This document shows positions 5,678 through 10,707 of a DNA stretch of 10,707 bases, piece by piece (positions within the stretch are counted from its first letter, which is position 1; the number at the start of each line of letters is the position of its first letter). The position numbers were made by a program, and so were the translations under genes. Source of the DNA: an uncultured Collinsella sp. (lineage in GTDB: Bacteria > Actinomycetota > Coriobacteriia > Coriobacteriales > Coriobacteriaceae); assembly GCA_902491915.1 (NCBI GenBank), contig CABUJL010000065.1, forward strand, positions 1 to 10,707, in the 5' to 3' direction. Below the pieces are notes generated by a model. That model had not been told where the DNA came from, did no database searches, and worked only from the letters and a program-made list of their open reading frames with translations.

Positions 5678-6982
5678 TTAGGCGCGCTCGGCACGCGCAA
5701 GCTCGGCAGCGACGAGCTTAACGGCCAGCACCAGCACATCGAGCGCGGCCTCCAGGTCCTCGACCGTGGGATAGCTCGGCGCGATGCGGATGTTGGTGTC
5801 GCGCGGGTCCTTGCCATAGGGCCAGGTAGCACCGGCCGGCGTGAGCTTGACGCCCAGGTCGGCGCAGAGCGCGGCGACCTTCTGGGCCGAGCCCTCGGGA
5901 CCATCGAAGCTTACAAAGTAGCCGCCGCGGGGGTGCGTCCAGGTGGCGCAGCCCGTGTCGCCCAAGCCCTCGGTGAGCTTGCGCTCGACGGCCTCAAAGC
6001 GCGGACGCAGGAACTCGGCGTGCTTTTTCATGTGCTCCTTGACCGCCTCGATGGTGGGAAGGAAGCGCACGTGACGCAGCTGGTTGAGCTTGTCGGCGCT
6101 GATGAGGCCGGCCTTCAGGCACTTGGAGAACTCGGCGATGACCGCGGGGCTCGCACCGATAAAGCCGATGCCGGCGCCCGGGAAGGTGATCTTGGATGTC
6201 GAGGCAAAGGCCACCACGCGGTCCTCGGTGCCCGCCACGCGAGCGAGGTCAAAGATGTTTGCGAGCTCGTCGGTCTCGTCGTACAGGTCGTGCACGCAGT
6301 AAGCGTTGTCCCAGAAGATGCGGAAATCGGGCGCGGCCGTGGGCATCTCGACCAGGCGACGCACGGTGTCCTCGCTAAAGGTGATGCCCGTGGGGTTGGA
6401 ATACTTGGGCACGCACCAGATACCCTTAATGGAGTCGTCGGCGGCAACGAGGCGCTCGATCTCGTCCATGTCGGGGCCGTTGTCGGTCATCGCGACGGGG
6501 ACGTTCTCGATGCCCAAGTCGGCGGTGATGCCAAAGTGGCGATCGTAGCCGGGAACGGGGCACAGGAACTTGACCTTCTTGCCGTCGTGCGCGGCCTCGT
6601 AGGCGTCCCAGGGCTCGCTGCCGCACGAGCCGCAACGCCAGAACATGCCGGCGATGTCATGCTCGATCAAAAGGCTCGACGAACCCAGCACGAGCGTCTG
6701 CTCGGCGGGGCAGCCCAGGAACTCCCCTGCCAACTTGCGTGCCGAAGGAATACCCTCGAAGCAGCCGTAGTTGGAACAATCGACGTTGCCATCGTGCAAA
6801 TCGGCGTCGGCGTTGAGGATATCAAGCATGGGGCGCGAGATGTCCACTTGGGAGGGCGACGGCTTGCCGCGGGCCATGTCGAGCGCCAGGCCCTTGGCCT
6901 TGACCTCGGCGACCTCGGCTTTGAGTGCCTCGATGGCGGCATCGAGTTCGGTGGTTTCCATCTTCTGGTAGATCGTCTGCAT
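5678..6982 (-). CDS. PLP-dependent aspartate aminotransferase, subgroup Ic type
   Basis: A 434-residue fold-type I aminotransferase. The PLP-binding lysine is Lys264 in ASTSKITFPGAG. KYSNPTG (193-199) includes the cofactor-contacting Asn196, and IFWDNAY (222-228) gives Asp225, which pairs with the pyridine nitrogen, and Tyr228. Arg399 in DTNIRIAPSYP is the expected substrate carboxylate-binding arginine. The N-terminal region (LALDMARGKPSPSQVDIS, and SNYGCFEGIPSARKL) resembles the subgroup Ic aspartate aminotransferases known from actinobacteria rather than AspC or the Ib enzymes. The likely reaction is aspartate plus 2-oxoglutarate to oxaloacetate plus glutamate. The ATG at 6982 has AAAGG nine bases upstream; the Met at residue 8 has no such site. 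The gene is divergent from the small plus-strand gene across a 150-base gap and is followed by the STAS gene. Amino-donor specificity is not certain from sequence alone. Confidence 0.9.
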   Translation of the reverse strand: MQTIYQKMETTELDAAIEALKAEVAEVKAKGLALDMARGKPSPSQVDISRPMLDILNADADLHDGNVDCSNYGCFEGIPSARKLAGEFLGCPAEQTLVLGSSSLLIEHDIAGMFWRCGSCGSEPWDAYEAAHDGKKVKFLCPVPGYDRHFGITADLGIENVPVAMTDNGPDMDEIERLVAADDSIKGIWCVPKYSNPTGITFSEDTVRRLVEMPTAAPDFRIFWDNAYCVHDLYDETDELANIFDLARVAGTEDRVVAFASTSKITFPGAGIGFIGASPAVIAEFSKCLKAGLISADKLNQLRHVRFLPTIEAVKEHMKKHAEFLRPRFEAVERKLTEGLGDTGCATWTHPRGGYFVSFDGPEGSAQKVAALCADLGVKLTPAGATWPYGKDPRDTNIRIAPSYPTVEDLEAALDVLVLAVKLVAAELARAERA

Positions 6983-7024
6983 GGGGTGCGACCTTTCGCG
7001 AAGCGGTACGTTGCAGTTCGTCTA

Positions 7025-7030
7025 AGTATA
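7025..7030 (-). promoter_or_regulatory. Possible -10 box of the aminotransferase promoter
   Basis: TATACT on the minus strand, about 42 bases before the aminotransferase ATG, a normal distance for a leader. The -35 region (around 7047-7055) is only weakly like consensus. The rest of the 6983-7132 gap between divergent genes holds AT-rich sequence near 7062-7092 that could drive the plus-strand gene, but I cannot name its boxes with confidence. Confidence 0.35.
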
Positions 7031-7132
7031 GACCGCCACCGCCGCAACGTTATGAAGCCGTGATAGATTAAGTCCATCGCAATAAATTACGAATCGCCGC
7101 ACATACCGGCGTGGGGGGCCCAAGGAGGCACT

Positions 7133-7387
7133 ATGGAGTATGGATCGTTCCAGGCCGAGGAATTCGGCGACCTGCAGCGCCTGGTCGACGGACTGTTTTA
7201 CGATCGCCACGCCATCGACCGCCTAGATCTGATCGTACAGGCCGAGATCTTGGACCTGGCGCCCGACCTCATGGAAATCGTCAACCTGCTACCGCCCGGC
7301 TATTACGACCGCCAGTCACTTTGCGACCAGCTCAACTCCGCCTTGGCCGCCCACGGCTGGGGCGCCGTCTACGGCACCGTGGAATAA
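7133..7387 (+). CDS. Small acidic protein of unknown function
   Basis: An 84-residue reading frame, the only convincing plus-strand gene. The ATG at 7133 is preceded by AAGGAGG four bases upstream, a near-perfect ribosome binding site, and the frame ends just before a good terminator, so it is very likely expressed. I do not recognise the family. The protein is rich in Asp, Glu and Leu and poor in Lys. It has no signal peptide or membrane segment and only one Cys (Cys64). It looks like two or three amphipathic helices, with a Pro-Gly turn (LLPPGYYDR) near residues 52-60 and a Gly/aromatic end (HGWGAVYGTVE). It is divergent from the aminotransferase gene and convergent with nhaA, so context gives no firm hint of function. 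Confidence 0.8.
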   Translation: MEYGSFQAEEFGDLQRLVDGLFYDRHAIDRLDLIVQAEILDLAPDLMEIVNLLPPGYYDRQSLCDQLNSALAAHGWGAVYGTVE

Positions 7388-7390
7388 ACC

Positions 7391-7419
7391 TAGTCATTTA
7401 AGAACGTCCCCAATGACTA
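7391..7419. repeat. Perfect 8-bp inverted repeat, REP-like
   Basis: TAGTCATT at 7391-7398 and AATGACTA at 7412-7419 are perfect reverse complements around a 13-base spacer containing GAACGTCCCC. It sits between the small gene and the bidirectional terminator. The form (short stem, G-rich spacer when read on the minus strand, intergenic, between convergent genes) resembles repetitive extragenic palindromes; copies elsewhere cannot be seen from one window. Confidence 0.5.
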
Positions 7420-7456
7420 AAACGCCGCTTGTGATGGTGTTCACAGGCGGCGTTTT
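7419..7456. terminator. Bidirectional intrinsic terminator between the small gene and nhaA
   Basis: A 16-base arm at 7419-7434 (AAAACGCCGCTTGTGA) pairs with 7441-7456 (TCACAGGCGGCGTTTT) with a single T-G wobble and a six-base loop TGGTGT. The arms end in TTTT on each strand, so it can stop transcription from both the plus-strand gene and nhaA. Confidence 0.92.
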
Positions 7457-7473
7457 CAAACTTGTATGTGCTC

Positions 7474-8832
7474 TTACTCTTCCTTGGGCGCGGGGTGTTT
7501 GCAGACCACGCTCATGTAAATCATGCCGAGCACGGCAGCGGTGACCGAACCGGCAAGGATGGCGGCCTTGGCAGCCAGAACCTCAAACTGGGCCGTCGGG
7601 AAGGCAAGGCCACTGATGAGGATCGACATGGTAAAGCCGATACCGCCCAGAATGCCCACACCGGCAATCATGTGCCAGTTGACATTGTGCGGCAGCTCAC
7701 AGACCCTAAACTTAACCAGGGCAAACGTCATGCCAAAGATGCCGATCGGCTTGCCCAGCAGCATGCCAAAGTACACGCCGAGCGTCACCGGGTCGGTGAG
7801 CAACGTGCTCATATCCACGCCCACTAGGCGAACCTGTGCGTTGACGAACGCAAAGATCGGCAGAATCACAAAGTTGACCGGCGTGGAGATCAGACGTTCC
7901 ATGCGGATGAGCGGCGGGGTCACGCGGTGCATGACACGCTCGACCTTGGTGGTCGAGACGGTAAAGTCATGCTGACCCAGGATGTGTGCCTCGTCGTCGT
8001 AGCGGTCATCGAGCAGCGGCAGGCACTCGCCCAACCAATCGGTAAGGCTATCGAGCTTGACGCCGCACTTGGCCGGGATGGTAAAGGCCAAGATAACGCC
8101 AGCAATCGTGGCATGCACGCCGCTCTTGAACATGCAGAACCACAACAGCAGACCCAGTACCGAATACGGGGCAAGGCGGTAATGCTGCGTCTTGTTGAGC
8201 CACACGAGCGCACAGGTCACAAGCGCGGCGGCGCCCAACCAAAACGGATTGGGGCTCTGGCCGTAGAAGATGGCGATGGCGGCGATGGAGATGAGGTCGT
8301 CAGCGATGGCGAGCGTCGAGAAGAACACGCGCACGCCGTTGGGCACGCGATTGCCCAAAAGCGACAGCACGCCCAGCGCAAAGGCAATATCGGTTGCCAT
8401 GGGGATGGCCCAACCGTTGTGGGCGCCGGCATGGTTAAAGATGAGATAGATGCAGGCGGGAACGACGACGCCGCCCACGGCCGCCAGCATGGGAAGCATG
8501 GCCTGACGCGGATTCTTGAGCTCGCCGACCGTCATCTCGTACTTAAGCTCAATGCCCACCAACAAAAAGAAAATCGCCATGAGGAAGTCGTTGACGAAAA
8601 GCTCAACGGTGAGACCGGCCGTAAGGTTGCCCAGACCCACATACAGCGGAGTCTCCAAAAAGTGATGGATGACCTCGTAGGCATCGGTATTGGCGCAGAT
8701 AACGGCGGCGATGGCGGCGAAGACCATGACGGCGGCGGAAATCGTACCGTTCTCGGCAATGCGCTCCCAAATGTCGTGACGCTCAAAACGTTTGCGCTCA
8801 CGAACGTTAAACAGCTGCTCGGGTGCTGCCAT
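7474..8832 (-). CDS. nhaA: Na+/H+ antiporter NhaA
   Basis: A 452-residue membrane antiporter that exchanges internal Na+ (or Li+) for external protons. The family signature WAIPMATDIAFALGVLSLLG (141-160) carries Asp148. LAIADDLISI (174-183) carries the ion-binding pair Asp178-Asp179, equivalent to Asp163-Asp164 of E. coli NhaA. LLGKPIGIFG (358-367) carries Lys361, equivalent to Lys300. About twelve hydrophobic segments are seen. Compared with E. coli NhaA (388 residues) there is a longer cytoplasmic stretch around 262-315 (acidic DDRYDDEAH, then a basic helix). The ATG at 8832 has AAAGGAG six bases upstream. Upstream lies a structured leader ending in an intrinsic terminator, so expression is probably controlled by attenuation. 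Convergent with the small gene, sharing a bidirectional terminator. Confidence 0.97.
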   Translation of the reverse strand: MAAPEQLFNVRERKRFERHDIWERIAENGTISAAVMVFAAIAAVICANTDAYEVIHHFLETPLYVGLGNLTAGLTVELFVNDFLMAIFFLLVGIELKYEMTVGELKNPRQAMLPMLAAVGGVVVPACIYLIFNHAGAHNGWAIPMATDIAFALGVLSLLGNRVPNGVRVFFSTLAIADDLISIAAIAIFYGQSPNPFWLGAAALVTCALVWLNKTQHYRLAPYSVLGLLLWFCMFKSGVHATIAGVILAFTIPAKCGVKLDSLTDWLGECLPLLDDRYDDEAHILGQHDFTVSTTKVERVMHRVTPPLIRMERLISTPVNFVILPIFAFVNAQVRLVGVDMSTLLTDPVTLGVYFGMLLGKPIGIFGMTFALVKFRVCELPHNVNWHMIAGVGILGGIGFTMSILISGLAFPTAQFEVLAAKAAILAGSVTAAVLGMIYMSVVCKHPAPKEE

Positions 8833-8846
8833 GGTCGGCTCCTTTC

Positions 8847-8862
8847 ACGGGAAGGCTCCCGT
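8847..8862 (-). promoter_or_regulatory. Small hairpin just upstream of the nhaA ribosome binding site
   Basis: On the minus strand ACGGGA-GCCT-TCCCGT can form a six-bp stem with a four-base loop, ending two bases before AAAGGAG. It lies after the leader terminator. It may expose or shield the ribosome binding site, though it does not pair with it directly. Confidence 0.45.
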
Positions 8863-8865
8863 CTT

Positions 8866-8901
8866 AAAAAAGCACGGCCCGCCCAAGTGGCGGCGCCGCG
8901 C
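8866..8901 (-). terminator. Intrinsic terminator inside the nhaA 5' leader (attenuator)
   Basis: On the minus strand the arm GCGCGGCGCCGCC (8901-8889) pairs with GGCGGGCCGTGC (8883-8872) as a 12-bp stem with one bulged G and one G-T wobble. The loop is ACTTG, and TTTTTT follows directly. This is a full intrinsic terminator, located 33 to 69 bases before the nhaA ATG and after the separate ppaC terminator at 9041-9080. A second terminator between ppaC and nhaA makes most sense as a regulated stop for the nhaA transcript. Confidence 0.8.
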
Positions 8902-8903
8902 TC

Positions 8904-9013
8904 TAACGTATTACGCTTGCATCTAGCCTACCCTGCACGACAAGCACGCAGGCGTGGCCGAAAAGCGGAACCACAGGTTGAACATTATTTGCTCAACGGC
9001 ACGGGCACGCCTG
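8904..9013 (-). ncRNA. Structured nhaA leader, candidate riboswitch aptamer
   Basis: In minus-strand RNA order: P1 CAGGCGTG (9013-9006) pairs perfectly with CACGCCTG (8956-8949). Within it are P2, GTTGAGC/GTTCAAC (8997-8977, seven bp with one wobble, loop AAATAAT), and P3, GTGG-TT-CCG/CGGCCAC (8974-8954, loop CTTTT). P3's last three pairs compete with P1. A further stem, GTGCTTG/CAAGCGT, spans about 8947-8913 and runs up to the terminator. The result is a three-way junction followed by an expression platform, upstream of a Na+/H+ antiporter gene. Ion-sensing RNA classes named nhaA-I and nhaA-II are known upstream of such genes, but I cannot match this one to their consensus by eye. No clear promoter is visible in 9014-9040. 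Confidence 0.5.
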
Positions 9014-9040
9014 TCCAAGAGACAACGCGATGCCGTGCAC

Positions 9041-9080
9041 AAAAAACGACCGGAGCGCGGGGCGTCCGCGATCCGGTCGT
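9041..9080 (-). terminator. Intrinsic terminator of ppaC
   Basis: On the minus strand ACGACCGGA (9080-9072) pairs with TCCGGTCGT (9054-9046). An inner CGCGG/CCGCG stem is stacked on it across one unpaired base per side, and a run of six T follows. It lies about 20 bases after the ppaC stop codon. Confidence 0.9.
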
Positions 9081-9100
9081 CGGTGTTAGGTCAAAAGAAC

Positions 9101-10024
9101 CTAGCAGGCGGCCATAATGGGGGCAGCGACCTGCTTCTTACGGGAGAGGACGCCCGGCATCCAGACGCCGTCGTGCTCGTCGGCAATGCCCAGGCCCTTC
9201 TGAGCAGCCTCGGTCTCGCCCTCGAGCAGGACCTGCGAGCCCTCCTCCATAATGTCGGTGATGCACAGAACAATGCCGTCAGCACCCTTCTCGGCGGCAT
9301 AGGCGCGCATGGCCTCGCGAATCTCGTCGATCATGCCGAGCGCGCGGCTCTTGTCGACAGTCTCGTACTGGCCGATAAGCAGCTTCTTGCCGGCGGGCTC
9401 GAACATCTTGATGTCGTTGCCGACCATCTCGGCTGCGGTGAAGGAGCCAGACGGACGGGTGAGGAAGACCTCCATGCCAAACTTGACCGGGTCGACGCCC
9501 ACCTGCTCGCCGAGCCTGGCGGCGACGGCGCGGTCGACATCGGTGGTGGTGGGGCTCTTGAGCATGAGCGTGTCGGTCATCATGGCCGAGAGCAGCAGCT
9601 TGGCCTGGACGTCGGAAAGCTCAACGCCGAGCACGCCGGCGAGCTTGGTGACGATGGTGCAGCTGGAGCCCCAGGGCAGGCAGATGTAGTGCAGCGGGCC
9701 GGCGGTCTCGAAGTCGCCGATGCGATGATGATCGACGACGCCAAAGACCGTGGCGTCCTTAAGACCGGCGACGGACTGGGCGGACTCGTTGTGGTCGGTG
9801 AGGACGACGAGCTGACCGGCCTCGACGGACTCGATCACGCGAGGCTCGGCGATACCGGCGTCGGAGAGCAGCTTGGCGGACTCTGCCGGAAGCTGACCAA
9901 GGGCGCAGGCCTCGTAGGTGTTGCCGGCATACTCAACCTGGTTGAGCAGCTGGGACAGGACGACGGCGCTCATGATGGCGTCGTTATCGGGGTTCTGGTG
10001 ACCAAAGACAAGAACGTTTGCCAT
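9101..10024 (-). CDS. ppaC: Manganese-dependent inorganic pyrophosphatase (class II)
   Basis: A 307-residue DHH-family pyrophosphatase, which splits pyrophosphate to two phosphates in the cytoplasm and so drives nucleotide and protein synthesis forward. Metal ligands are seen as His9, Asp13 and Asp15 (GHQNPDND), Asp77 (TDHNE), the DHH motif Asp98-His99-His100, and Asp151 (MMTDT). The C-terminal domain ends with the substrate-binding SRKKQVAAP (294-302). These spacings match the compact B. subtilis-type enzyme, shifted by two residues, and there is no regulatory CBS insert. The ATG at 10024 has GGAGG upstream. It is a single-gene unit by layout: a terminator follows closely and about 166 bases separate it from the glucokinase gene. 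A TACCAT box on the minus strand near 10063-10068 is a weak candidate -10. Confidence 0.97.
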   Translation of the reverse strand: MANVLVFGHQNPDNDAIMSAVVLSQLLNQVEYAGNTYEACALGQLPAESAKLLSDAGIAEPRVIESVEAGQLVVLTDHNESAQSVAGLKDATVFGVVDHHRIGDFETAGPLHYICLPWGSSCTIVTKLAGVLGVELSDVQAKLLLSAMMTDTLMLKSPTTTDVDRAVAARLGEQVGVDPVKFGMEVFLTRPSGSFTAAEMVGNDIKMFEPAGKKLLIGQYETVDKSRALGMIDEIREAMRAYAAEKGADGIVLCITDIMEEGSQVLLEGETEAAQKGLGIADEHDGVWMPGVLSRKKQVAAPIMAAC

Positions 10025-10146
10025 GGATATCCTCCACTTGATATGTGTACTTGGACGTAGCTATGGTAGCACGCCGATGCCGAGCCTTCGCAGACGGAAG
10101 GGCCACGGCATATTTTGGGGCAGGCACGGGGGCCAAGGCTGTCCCT

Positions 10147-10189
10147 TTTACACCGTGTTGGTGCAAAGTAACCTGATCCCCTTGCACCA
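10147..10189. repeat. Nested inverted repeats in the ppaC-glucokinase gap, REP-like or terminator
   Basis: Three related half-sites are present on the plus strand: TTTACACC (10147-10154), GGTGCAAA (10160-10167) and TTGCACCA (10182-10189). The first two form a palindrome with one mismatch around GTGTT. The second and third, as TGGTGCAA (10159-10166) and TTGCACCA, form a perfect eight-bp stem around a 15-base loop. The two structures use the same central arm and exclude each other. There is no T-run in either direction. In the rest of the 10025-10190 gap I see only the ppaC ribosome binding site and a weak -10. Confidence 0.5.
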
Positions 10190-10190
10190 G

Positions 10191-10707
10191 CTATTTACCG
10201 GCGGCGCGCAGAGCTACGTAGGCGGCGCCGATGATGCCGGCGTCGTTGCCGAGCGAAGCGACCTTAATGGGCGTCTCACGCGAGGCGGAAAGCGCGTAGC
10301 GCTGGAAGTGCTCGCGAACGGCGTCGAGGTAGACATCGGCCGAAGCGGACGCGCCACCACCGATCAGGAACATCTCGGGGTCGACCACGTTGGCGATAAG
10401 CGCCAGAGCGCGGCCGAGATAGTCGGCCATGGTATCGGCAGCTGCCAGCGCCAGTTTGTCACCCTCGCGGCAGGCCTGGAACACGTCCTTGGAATCTGAG
10501 GGGCCGGTGAGCTCGATGGGCTCGACGCCCGCCTTCTTGCACTCGGCAAGGTAGTTGCTCACCACGCCGGTGGCGCTGGAATACTGCTCCAGGTGGCCAT
10601 GGCCACCGCAGCCGCAGGTGCGCTCTTCAGCCGGGTTCAGGCACATGTGGCCAATCTCGCCGCCGGCACCCACAACGCCCGATACCACGTCGCCGTTAAC
10701 GATAACG
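10191..10707 (-). CDS. glcK: ROK-family glucokinase, C-terminal part (cut by the window edge)
   Basis: The visible 171 codons are the C-terminal half of a ROK sugar kinase; the frame stays open to the window end, so the ATP-binding N-terminus is missing. The GTG at 10688 is only an internal valine. The ROK zinc region is seen as GAGGEIGH followed by TCGCGGHGHLEQYSSATG. The family signature is CxCGxxGCxE; here the third Cys is replaced by His (10593-10595), giving a His-Cys-Cys-His set. LIGGGASAS and the ending GNDAGIIGAAYVAL are also typical of the family. LEQYSSATG favours glucokinase over the ROK repressors, which carry an N-terminal helix-turn-helix that cannot be checked here. The expected reaction is ATP-dependent phosphorylation of glucose to glucose 6-phosphate. 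The stop is TAG at 10191-10193. Confidence 0.88.
   Translation of the reverse strand, partial: VIVNGDVVSGVVGAGGEIGHMCLNPAEERTCGCGGHGHLEQYSSATGVVSNYLAECKKAGVEPIELTGPSDSKDVFQACREGDKLALAAADTMADYLGRALALIANVVDPEMFLIGGGASASADVYLDAVREHFQRYALSASRETPIKVASLGNDAGIIGAAYVALRAAGK

Noticed and set aside
5279..7063. A plus-strand open frame of about 594 codons opposite the STAS and aminotransferase genes
   Set aside because: Same low-complexity shadow pattern; the opposite strand carries complete catalytic motifs and ribosome binding sites.
8954..8997. Reading the GTTGAGC/GTTCAAC palindrome with its AAATAAT centre as the -10 region of an nhaA promoter
   Set aside because: No -35 lies at a suitable distance (the nearest TTGGAC is about 25 bases from TAATGT), so a hairpin in a leader RNA is the better reading, though an operator is not excluded.
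7927..9117. A plus-strand open frame opposite nhaA and running through its leader
   Set aside because: Translation is Gly/Asp/His/Arg-rich with no family features, and it crosses both the nhaA start region and the ppaC terminator.
10592..10607. A perfect 16-base palindrome (GGTGGCCATGGCCACC)
   Set aside because: It encodes the Gly-His-Gly-His stretch in the glucokinase zinc motif; the alternating codons produce the symmetry, so no separate function is claimed.

Overview
The window reads as ordinary chromosome from a high-GC, anaerobic Gram-positive bacterium, most likely a gut member of the Coriobacteriia (Collinsella/Olsenella-like). This assignment is an inference from base composition (about 60% GC by eye), GTG and TTG starts, strong AAGGAGG-type ribosome binding sites, and the gene complement: a manganese-dependent class II pyrophosphatase, a ROK glucokinase, a subgroup Ic aspartate aminotransferase, hypAB beside tat genes, and a topoisomerase I with an archaeal-style active-site motif. 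I see no insertion sequence, phage gene, CRISPR array, rRNA or tRNA.

Layout, with nearly everything on the minus strand so that transcription runs from right to left. At the right edge is a 5'-truncated ROK glucokinase (10191-10707). Next come ppaC (9101-10024), with a very good intrinsic terminator at 9041-9080, and nhaA (7474-8832). nhaA is preceded by a structured leader (about 8904-9013) that ends in a second strong intrinsic terminator (8866-8901) placed upstream of its own start codon. nhaA converges on the only plus-strand gene, a small unknown protein (7133-7387), and the two share a bidirectional terminator (7419-7456). To the left are an aspartate aminotransferase (5678-6982) followed by an orphan STAS-domain protein (5312-5626). 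After a hairpin-rich gap, a compact five-gene run tatA-tatC-hypA-hypB-topA fills 8-5158, with overlapping or closely spaced genes.

How the genes may work together: TatA and TatC export folded, cofactor-loaded proteins. HypA and HypB load nickel into [NiFe] hydrogenase, a classic Tat substrate, so the cluster joins cofactor insertion to export of the mature enzyme (inference, since no hydrogenase gene lies here). NhaA handles sodium and pH homeostasis, and PpaC removes pyrophosphate made by biosynthesis.

The most promising item for follow-up is the nhaA leader. It has a three-way-junction-like fold, a possible fourth stem and a terminator before the coding region, which is the architecture of a transcription-attenuating riboswitch or other ion-sensing RNA. 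Other points of interest are the archaeal-like TopA with a duplicated two-zinc-ribbon unit and a 15-bp-repeat-encoded lysine tail, REP-like palindromes in two intergenic regions, and a Cys-to-His change in the glucokinase zinc motif.
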